From positions 1-11,214 of the forward strand of contig CAMCFM010000097.1 of assembly GCA_945874095.1 (NCBI GenBank): a stretch of 11,214 nt of DNA, read 5' to 3'. The translations under genes and the position numbers were made by a program. Source of the stretch: Candidatus Kuenenia stuttgartensis (GTDB lineage: Bacteria; Planctomycetota; Planctomycetia; Isosphaerales; Isosphaeraceae). Below, one piece after another: positions 1 to 7,257 of this stretch (position 1 is the stretch's first letter; every line of letters begins with the position of its first letter). Under the pieces are notes generated by a model. The model made no database searches, had not been told where the DNA came from, and saw only the letters and a program-made list of their open reading frames with translations.

Positions 1-57
1 TTTGTCACCAACGGCCACTCGGTACTGGTGGCTGCCATCTTCAAAAATCGCGTACAT
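1..57 (-). CDS. rplU: 50S ribosomal protein bL21, N-terminal fragment (cut by window edge)
   Basis: Reading leftward from the ATG at 57 gives 19 codons, MYAIFEDGSHQYRVAVGDK, before the window ends. This matches the conserved start of bL21 (MYAI-EDG--QY-V--GD), a large-subunit protein that contacts 23S rRNA. The start is well defined: MYAI is the usual first four residues, and a GGGA Shine-Dalgarno-like stretch lies about 7 bases upstream. In most bacteria rplU is followed by rpmA (bL27) and often obg, which would lie outside the window to the left. The fragment is too short for a full family test, but the match is specific. A long untranslated region with stem-loops precedes it. Confidence 0.85.
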   Translation of the reverse strand, partial: MYAIFEDGSHQYRVAVGDK

Positions 58-77
58 CTCTATTCCCGTATTTCATG

Positions 78-97
78 AGCCGATAGCTAGGTCGGCT
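78..97 (-). promoter_or_regulatory. Hairpin just upstream of the rplU start codon
   Basis: AGCCGA (78-83) and TCGGCT (92-97) form a perfect 6-bp stem with an 8-base loop. The stem ends about 20 bases before the rplU ATG, next to the ribosome-binding region, so it could affect translation initiation. It is the second structured element of the presumed rplU leader. The rest of 58-365 shows no convincing gene; the short open frames there do not resemble proteins. Confidence 0.4.
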
Positions 98-131
98 TCG
101 GATTCGCAACATGCCTCGCAAGTGCTTGATG

Positions 132-167
132 GCCGTAAGGGGCTGAGACCTGGTCTCGCCGTACGGC
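132..167 (-). promoter_or_regulatory. Bulged stem-loop in the rplU 5' leader
   Basis: The segment folds into nested stems. GCCGTA (132-137) pairs with TACGGC (162-167). After an internal loop, GGC (141-143) pairs with GCC (158-160). After one bulged base, GAGAC (145-149) pairs with GTCTC (153-157) around a 3-base loop. Part of it, CGCCGTACGGCG (157-168), is also a perfect 12-base palindrome and could form an alternative fold. It lies about 75-110 bases upstream of the rplU start, where ribosomal-protein leaders that bind their own product are known in other bacteria. Regulation here is inferred from structure and position only. Confidence 0.45.
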
Positions 168-239
168 GACCTGCGTGCCACTCAAACATAGAAGTTCAAG
201 CAACGATGCTGCTCTCTATTTCGGAATTCCACACATATT

Positions 240-268
240 AAGTTAACAGACTTTTCCCAGCTTGACAA
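240..268 (-). promoter_or_regulatory. Candidate promoter for rplU
   Basis: On the minus strand a TTGTCA box (268-263, five of six matches to the -35 consensus) is followed after 17 bases by TAACTT (245-240), which keeps the first two and last bases of the -10 consensus. Transcription would start near 230-235, giving an rplU leader of about 175 bases. The -10 box is weak, so this is only a reasonable guess. No other promoter-like pair was clearer in the 58-365 gap. Confidence 0.35.
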
Positions 269-273
269 GTCTG
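247..273 (-). terminator. Weak inverted repeat downstream of the phosphatase gene
   Basis: CAGACTT (247-253) and AAGTCTG (267-273) form a perfect 7-bp stem with a 13-base loop, about 95 bases past the phosphatase stop. On the minus strand it is followed by TTAACTTAATAT, which is T-rich but not a clean U-tract. It also overlaps the candidate rplU promoter. It could be a weak terminator, a protein-binding site or chance. Confidence 0.25.
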
Positions 274-365
274 CCTTACAAAACAACTTTGAAAATCTTT
301 GTTCATGACCATGTCTATCATAGACTTGCATCGATTCATTCGCTTCTTCCAAAACTTCGGTCGGT

Positions 366-1052
366 TCATCGCTCTATTCGTTTTTGCTTCAATCCTCCAT
401 CCCGGTTGGCTTGCCAAAGTTCTCCAGAATGAACATCCATCGCCGTCAGCCAACCTCCACCACAGCAAAACGTATCGATGCAGACAATATGTCCTGCGTC
501 GAGAACTTTTCCGTTCTTTTGCGAAGTGTGCCCGACAACCGCCCGCTTGCCTGACATATGAGCTGCCGGGATCTCATCCCTTAGACTTTTCCACAACAGA
601 TCCTCGATTGACTGCTTCTCAAGCGCCAGGTCCGGGTCATAACAGGCGTGCATGAAGATATGGGAATCCGTCTCCACGCATAGTTCACAGGCGGATAAAA
701 AATCGGTGTGCTCAGGCGGGATATCACGGATCGACCCATAGGCTTCGACCGTTTTATCGCCGTCCATATCCATCCAAAGCTTGGGAGCAATCTTCCCAAA
801 GATTGCCGCCAGCATGACTTGATCGTGATTTCCAAGCAGAGGAACCAGCCGACAACGACGCCTGAGAGCGATCAGTCGATCAAGTACCCCTGGCGTATCA
901 GGGCCCCGGTCGACATAGTCGCCGAGAGTCACAATCACGTCGTCAGGCGAGGGGTCGATGGCCTCAATCAAACTTTCTAAAGCGGCTGAACAGCCATGAA
1001 TATCCCCCACGGCAATCAACCGGCCGACTTCTTCCTGACGAATTGGCAGCAT
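366..1052 (-). CDS. Metallophosphoesterase, Ser/Thr protein phosphatase type
   Basis: This is a calcineurin-like (PPP-type) phosphoesterase of 228 residues. It carries the metal-ligand signatures in order: GDIHG (16-20), GDYVDRG (44-50), GNHD (74-77), a histidine in MHAC (135) and GHT (174-176). Such enzymes hold two metal ions and hydrolyse phosphoprotein or dinucleotide substrates; the bacterial short forms resemble PrpA/PrpB and ApaH, and the true substrate cannot be told here. There is no signal peptide, so it is probably cytoplasmic. I chose the ATG at 1052 because family members begin just before the GDIHG motif. An in-frame ATG at 1166 would add 38 residues that resemble nothing and would leave only 17 bases to the divergent gene. 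The gene reads toward rplU across a 308-base gap and need not be cotranscribed with it. Confidence 0.88.
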   Translation of the reverse strand: MLPIRQEEVGRLIAVGDIHGCSAALESLIEAIDPSPDDVIVTLGDYVDRGPDTPGVLDRLIALRRRCRLVPLLGNHDQVMLAAIFGKIAPKLWMDMDGDKTVEAYGSIRDIPPEHTDFLSACELCVETDSHIFMHACYDPDLALEKQSIEDLLWKSLRDEIPAAHMSGKRAVVGHTSQKNGKVLDAGHIVCIDTFCCGGGWLTAMDVHSGELWQANRDGGLKQKRIER

Positions 1053-1115
1053 GTCTAGGATTCCGAGATTCTTGAAATTTTGCCCGATGGATCCGATTTC
1101 ACGCTTGACCCAGAC

Positions 1116-1129
1116 GACTCCGTCGAGTC
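1116..1129. repeat. Small inverted repeat between divergent genes
   Basis: GACTC (1116-1120) and GAGTC (1125-1129) flank CGTC inside the 131-base space between the phosphatase and the divergent cytochrome gene. Its position fits an operator. The arms are short, however, and no good -35/-10 pair is visible on either strand. If the phosphatase started at 1166 it would lie inside coding sequence. Confidence 0.2.
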
Positions 1130-1183
1130 TAAGTGATAGTATACGCAACTCAGCCAAATCACCCATTCCGGAATCAGCCTCAC

Positions 1184-4100
1184 ATGAATGATTACAGAGC
1201 TCACATCCAGAGCAGGCTTCATCAGCTGTCGATCGTAACTGCTATGCTGGCAATGGTTTGTCCAGCCTATACTGCGCTGGCTCAGGACGAAGCTCCAGCC
1301 GCACGATCGGCCGAGCAGCGTGGTGAACAGCCCCGGAGCCTCGATGATCGGCTCACGATTTCACTCTATGCCGAACAGCCTCAAATCGTTACACCCACAG
1401 GTCTTGATATCGACAACAAGGGCCGTGTATGGGCCATAGAATCCAACACCCACTTTCGGCCTGAGAATTATAAAGGCCATGATTCTGACCGGCTTCTGGT
1501 TTTTGAAGACACGGATAACGACGGCAAAAACGATCGCTCGACGGTCTTTGCGGACGGCTTCAAATTTGCCATGAGCGTGATTGTCAGGCCCGATGGGAAA
1601 GTTTATGTCGCCACTCGCCGTCATATCGAAGTGTTGGAAGATACCAACGGCGACCTAAAAGCCGATTCACGAAAAATCATCCTCAAGCTGGATACCAAGG
1701 GCGATTACCCGCATAACGGTCTGGCCGGACTGGCCATAGACCCGCTCGATAACCTATATATTGGACTGGGCGAAAATCTGGGCGAAAATTATCGGCTGAT
1801 TGGATCCGACAACCAGACTTTGGTTGGTGGAGGTGAGGGCGGTCATGTTTACACACTGCAGCTTGACGGGACCGGCCTGACCCATCTGGCGACCGGTTTC
1901 TGGAATCCATTCGCATCAGCGTTCGACGGATTTGGTCGGATGTTCACAGTGGATAACGACCCTGACAGTCGCCCTCCATGTCGCTTGATCCACATCGTGC
2001 CAGGTGGCGATTATGGATATCGATTTCGTAACGGCCGACGAGGCACACACCCATTCACCGCCTGGAATGGCGAACTGGCTGACACCTTGCCCATGGTGGC
2101 AGGCACTGGCGAAGCACCATCAGGTGTGGTGGCTTATGAGGGCAGCAGTTGGCCGGCCGATTTACGTGGTAAACTGCTAGCCACAAGCTGGGGAGATCAT
2201 CGCCTTGATATCTTCGATCTTCAGCCTAAAGGTGCAGGACTGCAAAGCCGGTTGAAGCCTTTGATTGTGGGGGGAGCGAATTTTCGACCTGTGGGGGTGG
2301 CCGTTGGGCCGGACGGTTCGGTGTTTATTACGGACTGGGTCCTGCGAGATTACACCATTCATGGCAAGGGTCGGATTTGGAAGATTCAGTCGAAAACGGC
2401 TAAAGCAGGTAACTCGCGCGAGTTGAAACTGGCGGATTTAAAGACCATTGAATCGGCCCGTAATCATCTCAACGATCCTGATCAGGTGGTTCGACGTTCG
2501 GCAGCCCGCAGGTTGGCTGAAAATGCAGCCGGTCAAAAAATATTGAGGATGGAATTAAAATCCAAAACGGAGAACTTGCGTGCCAAGATTGAATCACTTT
2601 GGGCATTGGCGCGAATTGCTCCTGATAAAGGTGGATTAAATCCAGGCGATATCGGTGATGTTTTGAAAACACGAACGGTTTTAGCCACTGCGGCTGTGAA
2701 TGTGGCACGAATATCACCTTATTTCAAATCGGCCAATATTCAAATACCGAATATGCCGAAATGGACCGCAGCTTTGCAGGAGTCCTGGACGGATCCAACC
2801 GGCGACCGAACGGTTCAAAACGGACCTCACTTTGACTATGACCCTGGTTTTGCACTGGCTGTGATGGATTATTGGGTGGCTCGTCCTTCGGAAAAAATGG
2901 GCTGGGCTCAGACAGAAGACTTGGAAAAGGCTTGGATTGATCCGTTTCTGAGACGTGGTGTGATTCGTTTGATGGCGGCTCATCCGGAACATCTGGAACG
3001 GATTTCCGACTCGTGGAACAATGCCACCAAACGTTCTGACAAACTCATGATTCTGGCTGCCGCACGGATGTCAGAACCGAAAAAAGCCGATTGGGCGGCG
3101 CATGTTCTGAGCGATAATGATCCTTTTGTTCGTCGTGAAGCCCTGCGCTGGATTGCCGAGGAAGCGATGGATCCATTGTTGCCCGATTTAAATCTGGTGC
3201 TTGATCAGCCGGGTGTGGATCTTGGCCTGGTCACGGCCTTATCAGCCGCCAGATGGCAACTTGAGGGCAAGAAACCAGCCGACTGGGAAAAACGGGGGCT
3301 CGGCAACGATGCTTTGGAATATCTCAGTGGGAAATGGCCTGCAAGCCTTCGGTTGGCGGTTTTACAGTCATTGCCTTTGAATGCTCCGGAATTGACAGAG
3401 GGGCGGATTCTTGAATTGATCGGGCAAGCAGAAGGTGCTTATCATCAGGCTTTAATTTCAAGGTTGGCTCACTTGTCGAATCCATCGGCAAATGCAACTT
3501 TGGAATTGTTTGCAAGCTGGGATAAAATGCCGACAGCTGAGCTGGCAGATTCACTCTCAGCCTGGGCGAGCCGATCCGACGAAACTGGTAAAGCCACCCG
3601 CAAGCGATTGGTGGATGCATTGGCGAAAGCCTCAGATCCGATTGCATTTGCATGTGCCAGAAGCCTGCGAGGGCCAATCCGCAGTGGCGATGAAGTGGCC
3701 CGCAAGGCATTGTTGGAACGTGGCCAGAAAGCTGTGAGTGCTAAGACTGATGACTCTGCTGAATGGGCCGACCAGATTCGAGTTGCATTTGGGGGTTCCG
3801 ATAAATTGCCTGAACCCATCAAACAAGCCTTACCAAAGCCTTTGGCTGATACAGCGGCGTGGGTGAAGGCCTTATCCACTCCATCAGATTTGCAGACGGG
3901 GCGTCGCGTTTTTGCACATCAGCAAGGTCCCGGCTGTCTGACCTGCCACAAGGTGGAAGGCCAGGGCGGGCTGGTTGGCCCGGACCTGACCGGCTATGCC
4001 CGTGGCCGGACTGTCGAAACCATGGTGAAATCCATTCTGGAGCCGGCTGCTGAAGTTGCTCCTCAATTTGCTCCGTGGATTTTGGAAATGAAAGACGGGC

Positions 4101-4303
4101 GAACGCTGGAAGGCATGATCGTTCATGAAAACGAGGGTAAGATCATTATCGGACGAGCCGATGGGACCACAGAAACCCTTGGTTCAGCCGATGTGACATC
4201 ACGATCGCCGACAACGGGTTCTGTGATGCCTGCCGGCTTGGCCGACCGTATGACGCGTGGCGAATTCAGGTCAGTGATCAACTATCTGCAAAGCCTGAAA
4301 TAA
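1184..4303 (+). CDS. Exported PVC-type dehydrogenase-like protein with HEAT-like repeats and C-terminal cytochrome c domain
   Basis: A protein of about 1039 residues. Residues 1-33 look like a signal peptide, with a hydrophobic core SIVTAMLAMV and cleavage after ALA. Residues ~50-400 match the planctomycete/verrucomicrobial membrane-bound dehydrogenase N-terminal domain (TIGR02604 type), a probable beta-propeller, with calcium-loop-like DTDNDGKND (109-117) and a GDYGYR segment. Residues ~430-880 are helical with HEAT-like units (for example VRRSAARRLAE near 435 and VRREALRWIAEE near 648). The C-terminus is the Pirellula/Verrucomicrobium heme-binding domain (TIGR02603 type), with CLTCH (918-922) and a likely distal methionine in SVMPAGL (~1015). 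It probably oxidises a sugar or related substrate and passes electrons through heme; the substrate is unknown. The ATG at 1184 is preferred to the one at 1133 because it starts directly at the signal peptide, though its ribosome-binding site is weak. Confidence 0.9.
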   Translation: MNDYRAHIQSRLHQLSIVTAMLAMVCPAYTALAQDEAPAARSAEQRGEQPRSLDDRLTISLYAEQPQIVTPTGLDIDNKGRVWAIESNTHFRPENYKGHDSDRLLVFEDTDNDGKNDRSTVFADGFKFAMSVIVRPDGKVYVATRRHIEVLEDTNGDLKADSRKIILKLDTKGDYPHNGLAGLAIDPLDNLYIGLGENLGENYRLIGSDNQTLVGGGEGGHVYTLQLDGTGLTHLATGFWNPFASAFDGFGRMFTVDNDPDSRPPCRLIHIVPGGDYGYRFRNGRRGTHPFTAWNGELADTLPMVAGTGEAPSGVVAYEGSSWPADLRGKLLATSWGDHRLDIFDLQPKGAGLQSRLKPLIVGGANFRPVGVAVGPDGSVFITDWVLRDYTIHGKGRIWKIQSKTAKAGNSRELKLADLKTIESARNHLNDPDQVVRRSAARRLAENAAGQKILRMELKSKTENLRAKIESLWALARIAPDKGGLNPGDIGDVLKTRTVLATAAVNVARISPYFKSANIQIPNMPKWTAALQESWTDPTGDRTVQNGPHFDYDPGFALAVMDYWVARPSEKMGWAQTEDLEKAWIDPFLRRGVIRLMAAHPEHLERISDSWNNATKRSDKLMILAAARMSEPKKADWAAHVLSDNDPFVRREALRWIAEEAMDPLLPDLNLVLDQPGVDLGLVTALSAARWQLEGKKPADWEKRGLGNDALEYLSGKWPASLRLAVLQSLPLNAPELTEGRILELIGQAEGAYHQALISRLAHLSNPSANATLELFASWDKMPTAELADSLSAWASRSDETGKATRKRLVDALAKASDPIAFACARSLRGPIRSGDEVARKALLERGQKAVSAKTDDSAEWADQIRVAFGGSDKLPEPIKQALPKPLADTAAWVKALSTPSDLQTGRRVFAHQQGPGCLTCHKVEGQGGLVGPDLTGYARGRTVETMVKSILEPAAEVAPQFAPWILEMKDGRTLEGMIVHENEGKIIIGRADGTTETLGSADVTSRSPTTGSVMPAGLADRMTRGEFRSVINYLQSLK

Positions 4304-4443
4304 AGCTTCCAGCAGAACTTCGTGACTGAGCAATGGTCACTCAATCCATTTGGACTCGCATTTCCAATAGATATCAAAACGGATCCATCAGGCAATCCGC
4401 TCCAACCAAATCTCTCCCCGAATCAGAAAAGAGTCGCCCAAAG

Positions 4444-5393
4444 ATGTGCAATGGTAATTCTTCCAGCCTGAGGATTGTCTTTGGCATCTGTATCACATCA
4501 TTTGGACTGATGATGCGGATTGCGAATAAATCGGAAGCGGTTGATTATGCTTATCAAACCGCTGAGCCTCAAAAACAGGGTTGGCCTCTGACGGCACAGG
4601 AGCAGGAATATATCTTGAAACCAGAATTCCAGCGTCGGCCAGGATCAGAAAAAAACAAGTATCTCCCAAACCTGTGGCCGATTGTACCGTCGGCCGGGTT
4701 TTGGGAAGGCCGAAAGTGGCTCGACACGCATGCCCAAATGGTAAACCATGTGCAAGCCAACACAGGTTCGGTTGATATTCTTCTGGTCGGCGACAGCATA
4801 ACTCAGCAGTGGAATAGCCCGCTTGATGTAGGCAAGTTCAACACAGCCTGGCAAAAGCATTTCGGACATTATAAAACCATCAATCTTGGAATTGGTGGAG
4901 ACAAGACACAGAACATATTGTGGAGGCTTGATCATGGCGGCTTGGAATCAATTGATCCGCGCCTTGTGATATTGCTTATCGGTAATAACAACATGTTTTC
5001 ACGCCGGAGACGGGAGTTGACCCGGTTGCCAACGGTATTCAAATGTGTGTTGTCAATCTGCGAGAAAAGTTTCCAAAGGCAGATGTCATTTTAGTCAAAA
5101 TATTTCCGGCACATGCTCCAGGAAACCGGTTTTACGAAGATATAAAACAGACCAATATCGTCCTTGATAAACTGCATTTAGAAATCGACCCGAAGGTTCA
5201 GGTGCTTGATCTCACAAGTGATCTCATAAATCTTGACGGTGCGCTGAAACCGGCCTTGTTTTTAAAGGATAAAATCCATCTTGACCAGGATGCCGGATAT
5301 GCTCTCTATGCCAGAAAGCTGAAGCCTCTGGTTGAGAAATCACTTCGAGTAAAACCTGCCGCAAACGACAATAAAACGATCTCGAAGCAATAA
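4444..5393 (+). pseudogene. SGNH/GDSL hydrolase, interrupted by a -1 frameshift
   Basis: Two reading frames together make one SGNH-fold esterase (PAF-acetylhydrolase-like family) of about 316 residues. The first frame (4444-4998) has a signal peptide, the nucleophile block VGDSITQ (Ser ~118), the oxyanion glycine in GIGGDKTQ (~151) and GNNN (~180-183, where GTNN is usual). It then runs out of family resemblance and stops at 5094. The second frame, read from 4998, continues with FTPETGVDPVANGIQ and ends with DKIH (Asp ~276, His ~279), completing the catalytic set. Such enzymes remove acetyl or acyl esters, often from sugars. I chose the ATG at 4444 because it begins the signal peptide; 4333 is an alternative adding 37 unlikely residues. 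The gene follows the cytochrome gene by 140 bases on the same strand. It could be a true pseudogene or a sequencing error. Confidence 0.82.
4993..5003 (+). other. Frameshift site in the SGNH hydrolase (run of four T)
   Basis: The sequence ATGTTTTCACG is read ATG-TTT-TCA in the first frame, after which the protein becomes Arg-rich and unrelated. Re-reading one T (TTC-ACG from 4998) restores M-F-F-T-P-E-T-G and the rest of the family. One missing T in the homopolymer therefore explains the break. The site is not a canonical -1 slippery heptamer: shifting would put a Phe tRNA on GTT with a first-position mismatch. Programmed frameshifting is therefore less likely than a deletion or base-calling error. 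Confidence 0.8.
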
Positions 5394-5476
5394 GTTTCAT
5401 AGTTACTACAAATTCTGGAAACCGGAAACAATCACCGATCATCCAATTCATTAACGCACTACGGTCAGAAGATGTA

Positions 5477-6988
5477 TTACTTCACTTTCTCAATAAACGG
5501 CGAGGCAGGCAAATTCGCCAGATTTCGCAAGTTGCACTCCGGGTTGGAAGCATAACCATATCGAACCTCCACTGGCTTGACTACGCTTACACTTGTTACC
5601 AAAATCTCTGAGCCTTTTATGATCGCCGTTGCTGGCATAAAAATACGATCCTTTCCGGCAACTTCAAATCCAGTTAAATCCTTGTTGTCCGATGTCTTAA
5701 AACCGCCCGAACAGTGAACGAATCTGAGTCGAAGCGAGTCACCCTCTGCCTCAATCGATTGAAAAGTTGGTCCGGAATATTCAATTTTTTCACCGTAGAC
5801 TTTCGCACGTGCAATCAGGGCAAGTCGGTGGCCAACCTCGCGTTTCTCTGGAGGGTGAACGTCGGCAGGTTCGCCGATATCGATGGTCACAGCCATGCCT
5901 GTATTTGGGATTTTCAAGGCTCGTCGCTGGCTTTCACGAAATTCCGCCCAGTTTGCAGTCGCTATGTTTGGCAACTGAACGTAAAGGAATGGAAAATCGC
6001 CTTGATTCCAAGCACTTCGCCAATCTGCAACCAATTCTTGAAATAGTTGGTCATGAAGTGCCGGATTGTGTGCATTTGACTCACCCTGATACCAGATCAC
6101 GCCCCTGATTCCGTAAGGTGCAATCGGAGCGATTCCGGATTCGTACATGAAACCAGGCTGATAAGGATGTTGTAGACTGGCTGGATCCACTTTTGGATCG
6201 ATCAACTTGCGATTTAGATTCAACGACGCACGATCGCGGCAAAAGCCGTGCACCAGCTCGTTTTTGAACCAGTTGTTTTCCGTCAGTGGTTTGAGAATCG
6301 GGTTGGCAATGAGCGATTTTCGGCTGATCCATGCTTCTGTGGGAGTCCCGCCGATTGCATTATGGATCAAGCCGATCGGAACCTTCTGTTTCTCAAGCAA
6401 TTCAAGCCCAAAAAACATGGCAACTGCCGAGAAATCAGTTGCGGATTGAGGCGACGAGACGGCCCATTTTCCAGTCAGATATTTTTCAGGCGTACAGTTC
6501 GCAATTTCAATATCCGAATACTCACGACCGTTCCCGTAAGGATTGCCACGCATATTGATCAATCGCAAATTCGGCAAATTGGCTTTAGCGATTGACTCTG
6601 CGCCTTGAGTAGCTTGCTTCAGAGGCCAATGCATGTTGGACTGACCGGAACAGAGCCAGACCTCGCCGATGAGAATGTCCTTGATTGTCATCGAGTTCGA
6701 GCCCACCAGAATCATCGAAACTGGTTTATCGGATGCACTTTTAGGATCCAATCTGACTCGCCATCGTCCGTTTTGGTCGGCAATGGTCGACCGGGTTTCA
6801 TTTCCAAGAGTGACCGAAACCTTTTCTCCCGCGGAGGCGGTTCCCCAGACAGGGATAGGTTGGTCGCGCTGAAGAACCATGTGATCGCTGAAGATAGATG
6901 GCAATGCAACTTCGGATAATGCTTCAGATGTTTGGTAGGTCGCAATGCTGAAGATCAGTAGTCGAATCAAAAGCGATGGGCGGATCAC
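5477..6988 (-). CDS. Exported sialate O-acetylesterase-like protein, copy 1
   Basis: A 503-residue carbohydrate esterase of the SASA (PF03629) type, which removes O-acetyl groups from sialic acid or other acetylated sugars outside the cytoplasm. Visible motifs are the N-terminal DHMVLQR block shared by the family, CSGQSNM (nucleophile Ser ~117), IGGT (~212-215), WYQGESN (~299-305) and DVHPPEK (Asp ~376, His ~378), so the Ser-His-Asp machinery looks intact. The start is the GTG at 6988: a perfect AGGAG lies 9 bases upstream, and the protein then begins MIRPSLLIRLLIFSIA, a signal peptide likely cleaved near TSEA (23). A GTG at 7018 is in frame but lacks this support. It converges on the SGNH hydrolase gene with 83 bases between the stops, where I see no clear terminator, and diverges from its paralog at 7258. 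Confidence 0.9.
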   Translation of the reverse strand: MIRPSLLIRLLIFSIATYQTSEALSEVALPSIFSDHMVLQRDQPIPVWGTASAGEKVSVTLGNETRSTIADQNGRWRVRLDPKSASDKPVSMILVGSNSMTIKDILIGEVWLCSGQSNMHWPLKQATQGAESIAKANLPNLRLINMRGNPYGNGREYSDIEIANCTPEKYLTGKWAVSSPQSATDFSAVAMFFGLELLEKQKVPIGLIHNAIGGTPTEAWISRKSLIANPILKPLTENNWFKNELVHGFCRDRASLNLNRKLIDPKVDPASLQHPYQPGFMYESGIAPIAPYGIRGVIWYQGESNAHNPALHDQLFQELVADWRSAWNQGDFPFLYVQLPNIATANWAEFRESQRRALKIPNTGMAVTIDIGEPADVHPPEKREVGHRLALIARAKVYGEKIEYSGPTFQSIEAEGDSLRLRFVHCSGGFKTSDNKDLTGFEVAGKDRIFMPATAIIKGSEILVTSVSVVKPVEVRYGYASNPECNLRNLANLPASPFIEKVK

Positions 6989-6997
6989 AAAAATTTT

Positions 6998-7002
6998 CTC
7001 CT
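6998..7002 (-). promoter_or_regulatory. Strong ribosome-binding site fixing a GTG start
   Basis: AGGAG on the minus strand lies 9 bases before the GTG at 6988. It decides the start of the sialate O-acetylesterase gene in favour of that GTG over the upstream in-frame GTG at 7018, which would place this site inside coding sequence. Confidence 0.75.
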
Positions 7003-7021
7003 GATCGTATAGGGTCACTAT

Positions 7022-7036
7022 TTCAGATCTTCTGAA
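7022..7036. repeat. 15-bp inverted repeat between divergent esterase genes, possible operator
   Basis: TTCAGA (7022-7027) and TCTGAA (7031-7036) are perfect arms around a 3-base centre. The repeat lies about 34 bases upstream of the GTG start of the leftward esterase, inside the 269-base region shared with the rightward paralog, where an operator would be expected. No convincing -35/-10 pair accompanies it, and no regulator gene is in the window. Binding is a guess from symmetry and position. Confidence 0.35.
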
Positions 7037-7051
7037 GCCTAACAGAAAAGC

Positions 7052-7146
7052 ATCTGGAGAGCTTCAAGAAAAATCATTTTTCCGTGCGCCCTACCATTCA
7101 GGCCACCGCCCTATTAGACTAAGCACCTTGGGCCTATCTGGAGAGC
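7052..7146. repeat. Pair of 11-base direct repeats in the divergent intergenic region
   Basis: ATCTGGAGAGC occurs at 7052-7062 and again at 7136-7146, starts 84 bases apart. Both copies lie in the noncoding gap between the two sialate O-acetylesterase genes. An exact 11-base repeat within so short a region is unlikely but not impossible by chance. The copies could be binding sites of one regulator. Nothing else was recognised in the 6989-7257 gap apart from the 15-bp inverted repeat. Confidence 0.3.
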
Positions 7147-7257
7147 GGCGATTCCATCGTGCTGCTGCTTCTCCATCCTGCCGCCTCTCCTCACTCTCAG
7201 CATATCGCAAAATCAGATCCGACTCGGATCAGACTCAATCAGGGAGCTACCATTTCC

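Noticed and set aside
78..180. Possible tRNA because of several short stems
   Set aside because: No GGTTCGAATCC-like T arm, no acceptor stem pairing and no anticodon loop of the right size; the position fits an rplU leader better.
2..241. Rightward open frame of 79 codons at the left edge
   Set aside because: It runs antisense to the recognisable bL21 start and across the leader stem-loops, and its protein resembles nothing.
299..655. Rightward open frame antisense to the phosphatase
   Set aside because: It is opposite a clear metallophosphoesterase with all metal motifs; composition and lack of a ribosome-binding site fit a shadow frame.
3324..3879. Two leftward open frames of about 130 codons within the cytochrome gene
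   Set aside because: The rightward frame encodes the continuous HEAT-like region leading to the CxxCH domain; the leftward products show no motif.
4304..4343. Hairpin GTGAC/GTCAC (4322-4326 and 4336-4340) as terminator of the cytochrome gene
   Set aside because: Only a 5-bp stem with a 9-base loop and no T run; too weak to support.
4991..5003. Programmed -1 ribosomal frameshift in the SGNH gene
   Set aside because: The T run is not a canonical slippery heptamer and I see no clear downstream stem-loop; a missing base explains it more simply. Not fully excluded.
5394..5476. Bidirectional terminator between converging SGNH and esterase genes
   Set aside because: I looked for a stem with flanking A/T runs and found none; only short imperfect repeats of GGAAAC are present.
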